Source: Kingdonia uniflora
Lineage: Eukaryota > Streptophyta > Magnoliopsida > Ranunculales > Circaeasteraceae
DNA length: 64,000 nucleotides
Reading direction: 5' to 3'
NCBI GenBank assembly: GCA_014058105.1
Contig: JACGCM010002535.1
Location: 2,542,001 to 2,606,000 of the forward strand
The first letter of the stretch is position 1. Every line of letters begins with the position of its first letter. Below the pieces are notes generated by a model. That model searched no databases, was not told the origin of the DNA, and saw only the letters and a list, made by a program, of their open reading frames with translations. A program made the translations under genes and the position numbers. Positions 21,986-32,929 of this stretch are shown here, piece after piece.

Positions 21986-22000
21986 TGGTATTAAAGCCAG
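21986..22000 (+). other. Primer-binding site of LARD-type element
   Basis: TGGTATTAAAGCCAGG is a two-base variant of the initiator-Met primer site. Confidence 0.65.
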
Positions 22001-24494
22001 GTTTTTGTTCTTATATTTTGGTTGTTGGCGATTCGGCATTCTTGGATTAAAGTTGGGTTGATTTTGATTTGGGAAGGCTTTAAACTTTGGGTTATTGATT
22101 AAATCTGTAAAGGAAATAATTTAGGGTTTTTTTCCAAAGAACTCCAGGTTATCTCGATTTGGCGAGATTTTCAACAGAGCTTCAAGTAGGTGGATTGATC
22201 TTCAACTTACTTTTATGATATCATTATGAGGATCGTATATGCGTTAAGGGTTTCTTCTTGAAGGTATGGTTTATATTTCTACGAAATTAGCGCTTTGGTT
22301 ATTTTATGCGAGAAATTCTATCAAGATCTAAGATGATAGATTTTAACCTAGATTGTTATTTTGGTTTCCCTGCAATCATATAGATGATGATTGTTTCAAG
22401 CATATTATTTATGGCTTGCGAAGATTTGGGAAAAAATAACAAATTTCAGATATATGGAGAATTGTCATATATTGAGCATTTGGAGAAATATTTGTTTATA
22501 GTAATTAGAGTATGGGATTTGTATCAGTAACGGCATATGGGGGGATCTCAGATATATGGGTATCATGATGGCATTAATTGATTATGGCGCAATCCAGTTT
22601 TGTAGATACTATTTTTTATTTCTCTTTAGTACCTTAAACTTACTTGAGTACGGGTTGTATCTCAAGGTGGAGTTTTGCGGGTAATTACGGGTGTTCAGTT
22701 TATGATTTTGGTACATTCTTTATGTTTTCCGGTGTTGGGGTCTTTTGAAATTATCATCCATTTGCTTTATATCTTCTTCTACTTGGTTTGGTACTTGCTC
22801 CATTAGCCAAACAAGTGAGAAGGATTTCAGGTTGGGCAAGCAGTGTGTTTGCTTGGTATATGATATCATGTGGCAAGTAAATTTTGTTGGGGAATTATGA
22901 AGCTGAAAGAGAGCGCATGTTTAAAATTTAGTTAGGTATTTTTCATACAAATGGTTCCCTGGGTACATCTTTGGGTGTTTTGGGTCTCTTGGATATAGAG
23001 ATAGAAACAAAAGTTTCTTTGGGAGAATGTTGGGCTTTCTAATACATGTCACCATCTTTTGCAGTTTATGTTAATCCAGGTGAGGCATATTTCATGAGTA
23101 TGCTAAGGATATGTTGGGATATAACTTGTTTGTTGGTATTCTTTACTGCAAGAGTTCACATTCAAGTATGATTTGATTGTCTATTATATAGAGCTTACTT
23201 CTAGCATACATAATGTACATGGGTACATTTTGGAGATGGTTTCGGGGATTTTTCTTGCAGGAGTTGAGTACTTCGTTGGTGTCATTGCTTAGAGATAGCA
23301 ATGTTTTCGTCGAGGAAATATGGTATTGGCAATGGCAGCCGATTTTATAGATTGATTGGATAGTTTTAAATAGTTCTATGTAGAGGAGTCTCAATTTATC
23401 TCGTGGAAATTTACTAATATTGGAGAAGTCTCCCATAGATAAGAGAGGACTTCATGTACTTCAGTCATGTGGTGTTGGTTATACTTTTGTGCTTAAGTGA
23501 GATGTCTTCGTTGATAGTTAGTTTGGCTATTTTGTTATCCATGGTTAGGACATTGCTTATGTGGGGGATTATGTGGTTAAGTTAAAAAGTCTACGTACCA
23601 CATGATTTTGTCGCTGGTATTGGTAAAAGTAACTTGACACGCATTTTTGTTACGTGGTTATACCAGAGTGAGTAGATTCTTGCATCATCTTTTGCATCTT
23701 TTTGGTGAGTTCATATTTATCCTTATTCGTATGTTGGTTATATTTATAATGCTGTTATTGGATATAGATCTTCATATCTTGGACTCAACTCATTGACAAG
23801 TTGGAGTCAATTCTCATAGGTATTGCTTGAAGAGGTTTCTGGATTTAGATCCAATTGGTTGAAGTATGTATTTTATGTTTAGAGTTGTAAGTACTTCACG
23901 ATGGTGGGTACTACTTTATACATATATATTTCTTTTGTTTGGCAACGTTCTCTCTTTTTACTGCATATTATGAGTATGGTTATGACTCGTTTGTCCCTTG
24001 GAGATGTTCTTAAGTTACATCATGGTATATTATTTGTAGATTGGGTTCCTATTTGGTCTTGGCTCACAAGGTCGACATTTAATACAATAACTTTGATGGT
24101 GGCAGTGGTTTATTTAGCTCAGCTGGGAGATTTGTTTGATTTTACAGAGTGTTTGATGAGATGGTTGGCTTTACCGCAGGGCTGGGTGGAGTAACTAGTT
24201 CATCAATTTGTGATCATGTGCTACAGTTTGCAAAGTTATGTGAATTTTGTGGGATTATTTCAGTTAGTGTGTTATCTTTGTAGATGATTGACACAATTAA
24301 TAGTCCAATTAACATGTGATTGGTGTCAATTCTATTGTCGAGTTTCAGTATCGTGAAGACTTGGTGGTTCCCTATACATTTTTGGGTAGACCGTGAAAGT
24401 GCATGTATACACTTGATTTTGGATTTTCAAACCAAGGTAGATTTGTAGAAGGGTGGCTTGAAGATTGATTAACGACTCTCATCAAGGTAGAGAT
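22001..24494 (+). other. Non-coding interior of LARD-type element
   Basis: 2.5 kb of AT-rich sequence with short open frames only (longest about 97 codons, at 23901 on plus and 23436 on minus). None shows gag, protease, RT or integrase motifs. This is as expected for a large retrotransposon derivative mobilised by a partner element. Confidence 0.55.
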
Positions 24495-25038
24495 TGTTGG
24501 TTTGGTTTCCTCGAGTCCAAGTTATTGTTGGAGTTGGATTTTAATGTTGCACTTTGTGCAGGAAAATAATTAAATCATATTTATGGGATGTTTCTAACAA
24601 TAGAGCTTCCTACTTCAAGTAGGACTTGGAGTGATCAACTTCAAATTAGATTAGGATTCTTATAAAACCATTTCCTATAAATATAAGGGAGTAGATTAAG
24701 ATTATTAATCCAGATCTATGGCTTTGCAAGATAAGCTTTTGGGAGGTGAGAGTGAAGCTTTAATGGAGGCTTCGGCCTCTCAAGTCGTCATGGCATCAGA
24801 GGGGTTACGCTTTCAGTTTTGATAGGGAGGAGAAGGATATAGTAGTCCGAGAGAGTGATTATAATCGTTCTTGTTTCATAGTGGATCTTTTCTTTTCGTA
24901 GATTGCTTGTATTGTGGTGGTCTACTCTTCTATATGATTTCTTTATTCGGTCTTCATGTTATTATCAAACTGCAATTCATTTTCAATCATACGCGATCAA
25001 GGGTTTCTCTGATAATGAAGAATCTATGGTTTTTTGCA
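24495..25038 (+). repeat. 3' LTR of LARD-type element
   Basis: Direct repeat of 21437-21980. It ends TTTTGCA. Confidence 0.75.
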
Positions 25039-25799
25039 ACAGGGAAATCTCTAATGGCATGGTCAACCAAAGTGTTAATTTTTTGACCAAACAATTCACC
25101 ATGGCAAAGCTATTGACTCAAGTTGTAAATTGGATGGCAATTAAAATCATCGTATTTGATGAAAAAAAATAAAAAATAGAGACCCAAAGTCCATATATTT
25201 CATTCACCAACAAAAATTAAAAATGTGTATGCTTATGTATTTGGGCTCAAACCTAGCACGCCTTGGCTAGTTTGTTATGTCAAATATATAGTATGTACAA
25301 CTTCAAAAAAAAAATCCCGTTTCGCTAGCCAAGTTCAACCATAGAAACCATTTTACCCATATGGATAGTTTCTCACCCTAGTACGTAGGTGTGCACTTTT
25401 TCCCCCTTTGTTGATTATCAATGTCACTCTTTGATCTATTTCGTTAAGTACATTTGTTATAGTTTTGGAGTTTTTTAGCCTTTTCAATTGAATTACTAAT
25501 TGTTTCACACTTAGGGACACGTTTGTTTACTTTAGATATCCTAGATATTCCCTACAAAATTTGTGTTTAGATGAGGATAACAACTAAGTAGATATCCAAA
25601 ACTAAGTCAATAACTGCTTATTTAAATATCCGAGGAATCCCCCCCCCCTCCCTCAATTTTTGAGAAATTCTAAAACAAATATCTATTTACTCTATTTTAA
25701 AACAACTACAACATAAACCTATCCTACTCACTCATCTCTTTCACAAGTCTCTTTCTCTTCATGAAAGATCCATCTCTCTCTCCCTCTAATTTTTTTTTC
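25039..25799. other. AT-rich flank, no gene seen
   Basis: Contains a run of twelve C's around 25640 and CT-rich sequence before 25800. No coding, RNA or clear repeat feature was found. It is the target sequence into which element C inserted. Confidence 0.4.
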
Positions 25800-26068
25800 T
25801 GTAGTAGCTTACTCGCAACCTTCGAGAACAAACCAGATGCTCGAAGATTCCCAAGAAGCTCGAAGCTTACCGTACTTATATCTATCATAGCCACAACAAG
25901 CCTACTATCGAGTCCAGCTCAGCTCCTAGTCAAAGGCAGACAACTCAGTAGACAACATAACAAACAACTCTGGCGGAACCGACTTTAGTACAAAACAACT
26001 ATAAATAAGGATACACTTGTAATTTAACATTCCTATGGTAATGTCATCTTTCTTATCTATATTATAAA
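25800..26068 (+). repeat. 5' LTR of element C, left part
   Basis: TGTAGTAGCTTACTCGCAACC matches the LTR start of A and B (TGTAGTAGCCTA). TTCGA-rich U3 words (CTCGAAGATTCCC, AAGCTCGAAGC) follow. It stops at 26068 with an A, the left host base of the Helitron insertion. Confidence 0.65.
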
Positions 26069-26124
26069 TCTCAACGATTGTCCTACGTGGTGTGCCAGAG
26101 CTGACTGGGACAAGATGATGTGGC
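26069..26124 (+). repeat. Helitron 5' terminal sequence, outer copy
   Basis: About 56 bp starting TCTCAACGATTGTCCTACG. It is repeated with few changes at 32930-32985 inside the same element. Confidence 0.8.
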
Positions 26125-26457
26125 ATTTGTTCCCTTCTAAATAATGAATGATGTGGCTTTATGAATGAGATGAGATACGACAAAATGAATGAGATTGATT
26201 ACTACATTTTGAGAAACTCCCCCATCTTACCTCTTTACTTTTCTTTTAACTTTAGTATTTCATTTTCTACCAAAAAAATAATTCCAAAGGTCTGAACGTT
26301 ACTTTCTTCGCCCACTCTATTTACACCTCTTCATTGACCTTAATCACTCCATAACTCCTTATTCTCCTAAAATCCCCAATTGAGCATCTAAACTCTAATA
26401 CAGAGAGAGAAAATTTCCTCTATGATCTAACAAAGAAACCTCAAAACCCTAGCGTTA
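26125..26457 (+). promoter_or_regulatory. Captured upstream/5' UTR region of the CPSF-A-like gene
   Basis: AT-rich sequence turns into a leader with CAGAGAGAGAAAA and AAACCCTAG just before the ATG at 26458, as is common in plant 5' UTRs. No separate TATA box is certain. Confidence 0.35.
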
Positions 26458-26616
26458 ATGGCGATCGAAGAAGAAGAATCACCATCTGCAAAGTCCCGAT
26501 TAGACTTAAAGGGTACTCATTACTTAGCTAAATGCGTGCAAAGAGGGAGCGCAATTCTTGAAGCAGTTAATGGGCATATACGCTCTCCAACTTCTCTCGA
26601 TATCATCTTCGGCAAG
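26458..26616 (+). pseudogene. Exon 1 of a CPSF-A/DDB1-like gene, captured fragment
   Basis: 53 codons, beginning MAIEEEESPSAKSRL and including GTHYLAKCVQRGSAILEAV and IRSPTSLDIIFGK, then a clean donor AAG/GTACC. From memory this matches the N-terminus of the plant CPSF-A subunit family protein of the Arabidopsis At3g11960 type, a relative of SF3B3/DDB1 beta-propeller proteins. The full protein is over a thousand residues. No further exon is present, so this is only the start. It is open and in phase 0 at the donor, so it could be spliced onto downstream sequence. About 270 bp of intron-like sequence follow before unrelated gene material. Confidence 0.65.
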
Positions 26617-27088
26617 GTACCTTTATTTCATCTCATCATCACAGACCTCATTTGTAGTGTTAGAATTCAAATTTGGTTTATGTTTGACAGTTGGGTATTC
26701 GTAGAATTAGGAGTTTTAGTTTGATATTAGGGAATTTGGTAAATCAAATATGGAAGATTTGGGTATGTTGGACTGTTGTTGGGGGTAAAGATTAAATCTT
26801 TTTGGTAGAATGAAGTTAAGTGTCAGGGAGTTTGTTTGGAACGGTGAGTTCATTGATTGTGTGTCACTGTATTTGCCACATTCGGGTTTAGTTGAAGGGG
26901 GAGTGATTCAGGACCAGTCCTTCAAGTTGTAACTAGACTAAACCGATGTTGATTTAGAATTGAAGAGGATTGCACTCCTTCAAGACACTTTACATGGCAA
27001 CAAAAAAAACACATTCCAATTATAAAAGCTATAAAGGGTGGCTTTGTCAAATACAAGTTGTGCAAATTAATCCCAATCAAACCGATAA

Positions 27089-27515
27089 GATCGTCGAAGA
27101 GATGGTGTGGCAGTAGCTGATGTTTATGAGAATTCTGAATCAAATGGTGTTACCAAAGAGAAGAAGAGTTGGTTTGGTTGGAAAAAAAAGGGGTCAAAGA
27201 ACGGAACTGACAATGACCCTGAGGACTCAAAGATTTTGAAAAAAAATTCAAAACTGGCCCAGAAAGCATCACTCAGAAATCAATGGATTATCAGAGGTCG
27301 TCGTCTGAGCTAAAGGAGGATATGGCTGATGATAAAAAGGGAAAAGATAAAAGTAGTAAGAAGAAAAAGAAGAATGGAGCCACGAGTGAGTCTAAGCATG
27401 AAAGTGAGTATAAAAAGGGTTTTAGACCTGTTTTGTGGTTGACACCAGACTTCCCTTTGCAAACAGAAGAGCTATTGCCTTTGCTCGACATCTTAGCAAA
27501 TAAAGTTTAAGTTGT
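27089..27515 (+). pseudogene. ANKRD13-like (GPCR-chaperone) C-terminal fragment
   Basis: Translation shows RDGVAVADVYEN, KKSWFGWKKKGSKNG and PEDSKILKKNSKLAQK, then in another frame YQRSSSELKEDM, a Lys-rich run, SEYKKGFRPVLWLTPDFPL and LLPLLDILANKV. These are in order the linker and C-terminal motifs of plant ankyrin-repeat proteins with the ANKRD13/GPCR-chaperone domain, as I recall the family. A frameshift lies near 27290. A stop at 27508 sits where the family has Lys, and the matching VVRR follows it. The ankyrin repeats and the extreme C-terminus are absent. Confidence 0.7.
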
Positions 27516-27582
27516 AAGGAGATTTACATACATTTGAACTATGAGCATTATGTTGATAAAGGAAAGTTATATTGTAGGAGTC

Positions 27583-27896
27583 ATGGTTCTCGCTTTTGAC
27601 TTGCAGACATTTATTCTACGTGCGCGGGTGTTGAAGCTTTATAGACAAGCACTAAGGGTTGCTCATCTCGCTCCAACTAATGTTAGAGGTGAAATTTATA
27701 AACCCCAAATTCTCCTTTTTTTAATAGTTGGTGTTAATGTACATTGGTATTTACAGGTGAGTTGAGACAGACGATAAGGCAAGAAATTGAGAAGAATCAA
27801 AACTGTGATGATAAGCAGAAAATTCGCTTCTTGATTAGTGAAGGATTGGAGAGAGTAAAGACTCTGGATGAGATGCTTGATATGCAGGGACATTGA
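27583..27896 (+). CDS. LYR-motif protein (LYRM2-like), two exons, intact, carried by Helitron
   Basis: Exon 1 is 27583-27688, intron 27689-27756 (GTGAAA...TTTACAG), exon 2 27757-27896. The joined frame is 246 nt, 81 residues, without stops. It has LKLYRQALR near residues 18-26, then RQTIRQEIEK and FLISEGLERVKTL, ending DEMLDMQGH. LYR/Complex1_LYR proteins are small mitochondrial factors that bind acyl carrier protein and help assemble respiratory complexes or Fe-S clusters. This one resembles the LYRM2 type. An in-frame ATG also exists at 27541, but the one at 27583 gives the usual short N-terminus. Whether it is expressed is unknown. The ANKRD13 fragment lies directly upstream. Confidence 0.7.
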
Positions 27897-29940
27897 TTAG
27901 GTATCAGCGCATTGTTTTCTTTTAAGTTAGCGTTTTGCTTTTGTTTTAATGTGCTTCGAATACGATAGTGTTATGACCATTGTATTAGAGAAAACAATTT
28001 ATAGTTTCCAAAAATATGTCATACTATCATACTAGAGTTGGAAAATTAGCTGTAATGTAAGATACTTGGATTTTAGTATTCTGTCCTTTGTTCATGTTTA
28101 TGTGCGTATAGCCCAGGACAAGTTTGCCCTTCTCTCTCTAAAGATAAAGAGTGGCTGAAATTTAATTAGATTTTGTAGAGATTGGTAAAAAGGGCGAGAT
28201 GAACGACGGAGATCTGTTTAAATCTTGGTAAGAGTAAATATACTTAAGGGCAGTTTAGACAAAATATAAATTAAGGGTAATTTAGTCTTAGGAAGACAAA
28301 ACAAGATAAACTTTTCAACTCGACTCTCTTTCTCATCACATCTTTCCTCCCTCTCTGCCACGTTCTCTCTCTCTCTCTCTGCAACTCTTCTTCTCCCCCA
28401 TGTCCTCCCCCTCAAAGCACAAAAACTTCTTCTCTCTCTCCCATTTCAACTCAAGTAACTCTGGATTTTTCTTCTTTCTCTCTCTCTCGCCGTCAGATTT
28501 ATGTAAGTTGTCCTCCCCTCTTTCTCTCTCTTTCTCTCTCTCTCTATCCGATGTTGCAATTGAAAGATTTTTTACATTTTAATTTATTGTTAAAAAGAAA
28601 TATTGGTTGATTGCGATTTTACAAAATTATTTGTTGTATTTATCTGTCTAATTTGGTCGTTATCGGCTCATTTTTCTCTGTTTACAGTTTAATGGATGGT
28701 GGTTCGATTTGCTAGGTAATTGTGCTCTGATCTAGGGGTTTGGGTTTTACTGCTCGATTTTAAGGAATTTAGTAAGTTCAATTTGGTTTTGTTGTAATCG
28801 ATTGTTGGATAATGCTCTTAATTAATGTAGTATTTGTTGTTGTTGGTAATTGATATGCCCTACTATCTCAGTTTTACCATGATTTAGAGGTTTCCCTTTA
28901 TATTTCCCTTGATTAATATTAGTTTAGAACATGTAGGTCTGTTCGGAAACTTCGGGTTTATAGAGATCATTTATAAGAGAGATGTCTTAATGACATATTG
29001 AAGACCAAAGAGTATTCATGCGTTAGTCAAAATATTGCAGTTCAAGGCTAGAAACATGTAAGAAACATCTAAATTCTTTTAACGAAATGAAAAGAAGGAG
29101 ATGAAGTAAATATCTTGATGTACATAATTATAAAGATGCGACAAGCATGCAGTCGTGAAGCGCTGAAGAAACATCTATTAGAAAATAAACAAAATGAAAT
29201 GCTTTAAGGTTTGAGCATTAGGCTATATTCAACAACTATTTGTGATTCTTCATTTAACTAGCAAACCTGAAAGGGGTGTACCAACCGGAAAATGTATCAG
29301 TTTCCAACATTTTCGGTTGAATCAACATTACGGTTTCTATAAAGTGGGTGTGGGCAACTCTAAAAAAATAATATTTTGGTGTTGTCTTCATTTGAAATCC
29401 AATAGGGCATCCATTTGTATCTGAGCATTGAGACTTTCGAAGGAAAGGAGCCATCTTTACATGATAGGGGCTTAAAATATTTACAGTTTAGCATCTTTAC
29501 ATGATAGGGGCATCCATTTGGTGTTGTCCTTATTTCTTCTCATATTTATAGGTGTATTTATTAAAAATAATGGCTCCCAAATTGTTGGAGGCTAACTATA
29601 TGCTCAGACCTGGAGTATCTATCAACTTTGGCTCAGCAGCTTGCTCTACCCGCATACAGGCTGAACATTTCCGAGATGTAGCTTTGTCGTCATTAAATTT
29701 GTCAAAGTTTTTTCTCATATACGACTGACTTCTAGGAATTGCCTAACATTTAGGAAAATAATGTTTGTGTACCAAGCAATGCATGTCTCAATTATTAAAA
29801 CAGGTTCATGTTAACAGTATTTTGTGTTATCTTATTCGCTTAAGAAGCTCTCTTCATATCAGCCTGATCATTCTCCTTGGGATTATTCGTAAACCCGTAT
29901 GGTGCTTTTTTTAGCTATATCTCTCTCTTTTTCTTTTCAG
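27897..29940. other. Helitron interior between captured genes, no clear gene
   Basis: 2 kb with no supported coding sequence. 27897-28130 may be the 3' flank of the LYR gene. 28330-28560 is CT-rich like a plant 5' UTR and could be the captured leader of the gene whose exons begin at 29941. A short duplication of CATCTTTACATGATAGGGGC occurs near 29452 and 29492. 29571-29725 has an open frame starting MAPKLLEANYM which I do not recognise. Confidence 0.4.
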
Positions 29941-30436
29941 GTAGTAAAGAAGAGACATTTTTTGATTCCCAGGCCTGGTTAGACTCAGATTGTGAAGATG
30001 ATTTCTTTAGTGTCAACGGAGGTAAGAAGACCTAATGTAGTTCATATTCAGGTTTGCATTCGTAGTGTATTTTTATTTACTTATTGTCGTCTATACAGAT
30101 TTTACACCATCCTGCGGCAATACTCCAAAACAGCTGAGCAACTTCGCAGGAACTCCTCTTTTTACTCAACTTTTTACAGAAAGAGCACCAAATCTCAACC
30201 AGGATCCCACCCCAGTAAATGAGATAAAAGAACTCTCCCATTCTACTGACGGGACACCCAAATCTCAGTCTGAATCCTCTCCAACTGATAAGAAGAATAA
30301 ACTATTTCAACTTTTTGAAGACAACATTGGGGGTGAGGAAGACTTCAAGGACCTGCAAACTAAAGCTTCAAGGAAGACTTGCACCCTGATACATAATACA
30401 TGGAGATCCAGCCTAATGCTCTTCCTGAAAATTTGA
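29941..30436 (+). pseudogene. Two exons of an At3g27210-like gene, captured fragment
   Basis: The first exon (29941-30021, after acceptor TTTTCAG) reads SKEETFFDSQAWLDSDCEDD. The donor is GGTAAGAA. The second exon opens at 30099 after CTATACAG and reads FTPSCGNTP, then SESSPTDKKNKLFQLFEDNI. The phases join correctly. These motifs match my memory of the plant family typified by Arabidopsis At3g27210, a small, probably lipid-anchored protein of unknown function. The first exon with the MGxC start and the C-terminal part are not found, and the frame ends in unrelated residues at 30436. A shorter remnant may continue to about 30835. Confidence 0.65.
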
Positions 30437-30840
30437 AGAAGATTACTCACGAAGACATGACTAGAGTGTACTACAGAGAATAGATTCAGATTTTTGGTTT
30501 GTCCTTGAAGCTGAGAGTTTAAAGAGGTTCTGGAGAGTATGCTTTTGCACAAGGTGCTGCTAGAAAATTGTTTTGGTTCAGTCCAATCTAGAATAACTCA
30601 GATCAGAAAGTGGAAGGAGAAGACTCTAAAGCTTCAGTCCAGGTGGCAGAGGCTGATGAAGCTAGCAACTACAATAACTGCATGCACAAGGGTGCAAAGA
30701 AAGCATCTTCAGAACCTATCTAAAATGGGACAGAAGAAAGCAGCAGACTTGCCGACAACCAGCAGATCCAGACTGCCCAGAAAATGGATGAAAAAAGTCA
30801 TTCTCAGCTTTCAGAAAATGGATGGGGGTGATTTGTAACC
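30437..30840 (+). other. Possible decayed continuation of the captured gene
   Basis: Short plus-strand frames remain open here (for example 30539-30838, Lys/Arg-rich). I cannot tie them to the preceding exons or to any family. Confidence 0.25.
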
Positions 30841-30912
30841 CATCTGATGCATGCCTCTACTGGAAGAAAGAAGCTCAAAGCTGCAACAATAAATCACAGA
30901 AGGAGGATGTTC

Positions 30913-31060
30913 TCTCTTACTCTTTGCTGTTATGCTTGCTGTTGCTATATTGAGAATGCCCTGTTTTACAGCTTATCCCCTAAAACCATTTTTTTATCTC
31001 TTACTCTTTGCTGTTGTTATATGGAGAATGCCATGTTTTACAGCTTATCCCCTGAAACAA
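30913..31060 (+). repeat. Imperfect tandem duplication of about 80 bp
   Basis: CTCTTACTCTTTGCTGTT, GAGAATGCC and TTTTACAGCTTATCCCCT occur twice, about 80 bp apart. Confidence 0.7.
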
Positions 31061-31364
31061 ACAGACTTAATGGTACAAGATGACGTGTCAATGATAAAAA
31101 AAAGTAAATCTTATAAAACTCAAAAACCGACGTGGCACTAATAATTAGAATGAAATACCTTAATATCCAATTTAATATTATTTATAACTATTTGAAATGG
31201 CTATTCAACATAATTTATTATTTTATTCTATTACCTCCCACGTTTATTCAATAAAAGAATTTTCTATTAGAACTATAACTTCAAGGGGTGACTGTCCATC
31301 TTTGACTGTTTTTTTTTTTTTGCCCCTCATCATGTATATATATGCAATCCATGAAGGAGCTAAT

Positions 31365-31456
31365 CATTTCATGGAGCTACTCATTTCTTTCAGGCAATCG
31401 GCATCCAAGACATTTCATGGAGCTACTCATTTCTTTCAGGCAATCGGCATCCAAGA
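31365..31456 (+). repeat. Perfect 46 bp tandem duplication
   Basis: 31365-31410 and 31411-31456 are identical and adjacent, starting CATTTCATGGAGC and ending GCATCCAAGA. A partial related phrase precedes them. Confidence 0.9.
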
Positions 31457-32450
31457 ATTACCTCTGGTAGGAATTTTAATTGATGAATTTTTTTTTTTTC
31501 TTCATTATGTTTATGATTTATGAATCTCAAGTACTTTTTGAGCATTATAATAGAACTCAGGCTTAGCAAAAGTGATGCATCAACCTTCTCTGCCGAGAAA
31601 CGAATAGGGTGGATACATGTTTGCTCTTTGTTTATGCATATTTAGGCTAAAAAGAGCATACAAATTTGGGTTTCGAGTTCCAACCAGTTATCTTTATAAG
31701 CATTATGGATGGCTTATGAATCTAGAACTGTTTTTCGCTAAAGAGGACTTGATCTCGCACCGAAGATGGCGTTGATACAATATATGGTGGCATCTCTCAT
31801 ACCTTCAATGATTTTGACACCAATAATAGTGACAACCCTTTGTTGAAGAAACAAAACACTTTCATGTTCGGAATATAATTGTTAAGAAAGGAAGAACATG
31901 GGAAAATGGGCTATTAGAAAGAGAGAACAAATGGAAGATGGGAAGCATAGGCACATACAAAAGGAAGTAACCAAAGGCCTGTTTTCAAATGAGTTGAGTA
32001 TTACATCAAAGAATTTTGAAGCAGCTGGATCCCGACACATGAAATTATTAACAGATATTAAATGAGTCATTTTTCTCCTGTCGACGGAAATTGCTTTTCA
32101 TCCTTCGCCTTTGCCCCATAAGTGTTGCACATGACCTAGAAAACGTTTGCACAGTTTGGGGCGGAGATCGATGGATCTGAGAATGTCTTTGTGAAGGCAA
32201 ATGATCAAAATCATAAAGACCATATTGAGCAATGACCGCATCAAGACCATGAATGTGATATTATTATTTTTGGAAGGTTAGGATGTCGAATTTTTATATG
32301 ATTTTTTTTTGTTAAGGAAGACTAAGGAACTTAAAAAAATCTTCGGTTTGAATGGTGAAAAGAAAAACATATGGGTAATTACAAATAAGTAAAATATTTA
32401 TCTTCTCTATCTTGCATACTTTATTTTGTAATTCTTTTACTTAACTTATG
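31457..32450. other. Helitron interior, AT-rich, no gene seen
   Basis: Only short broken frames are present. No family motif, RNA or structured repeat was recognised. Confidence 0.4.
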
Positions 32451-32454
32451 TTGT

Positions 32455-32467
32455 CGTGCGGAGCACG
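32455..32467 (+). terminator. Internal, defective Helitron terminator hairpin
   Basis: CGTGC-GGA-GCACG folds like the terminal hairpin at 33034 and is preceded by similar sequence (CTTATG versus CTTAGA). The bases after it (GGTCTTTTTTGAAG) lack a CTRR end. It is read as an older 3' end that no longer terminates. Confidence 0.6.
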
Positions 32468-32929
32468 GGTCTTTTTTGAAGTCTTAAAGTTAAAAGCATT
32501 TCAAACTCTCTAATAATTAACTTTGTTGATAGAATTTTAGATTGTAATTTACTATGATTTTGCAAGATTTAATGTATATAGTTTACATTTGTGGATCATT
32601 CTTGCTATAATACATGATGTTGCTTCACCGCCGACTCTTTTAATAAATTCCACTATTAGTTTCTAATAATTCACAAATATTTTCATGGATCCCATGTAAC
32701 TTACCCTTCTATTTCTCTTCCTATCACGAATCTATCTCTAGAATTTCAGTCTTGAACCATGATCTATAACTATAACAATCAGGTAAGCTCCCTCATACAT
32801 ATCTTATTGTTATTTCATCTATGTGTTTGGTCGTTCCTTTTGTAATAAGTTTGGATTTGTGTTTACTCTTACAAGTAAAACATATATTTCATATTTTAGA
32901 GTTAGTATTTAGTTTTGGTAATTCATTGA

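Larger units (their letters stand above)
21437..25038 (+). mobile_element. LARD-type non-coding LTR retroelement
   Basis: Two direct 544 bp repeats (21437-21980 and 24495-25038) flank a 2.5 kb interior without gag or pol. A methionine-type PBS follows the first. The 5 bp flanks (CGAAT and ACAGG) do not match, so the true ends are uncertain. A reverse copy at 5186 starts at TGTTGGAG instead, which would put LTR starts at 21468 and 24526. The 31 bp between the two candidate starts is shared by both copies. Confidence 0.7.

Noticed and set aside
25500..25660. Possible MITE with GGATATCC-like inverted words and a poly-C run
   Set aside because: Inverted words are short and imperfect, and no target duplication could be found.
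28218..28582. Open frames over CT-rich sequence in the Helitron
   Set aside because: Both strands stay open only because of CT/GA repeats; it looks like a 5' leader, not a coding exon.
29571..29725. Short open frame starting MAPKLLEANYM in the Helitron as a fifth captured gene
   Set aside because: No family recognised and no supporting splice sites; too short to claim.
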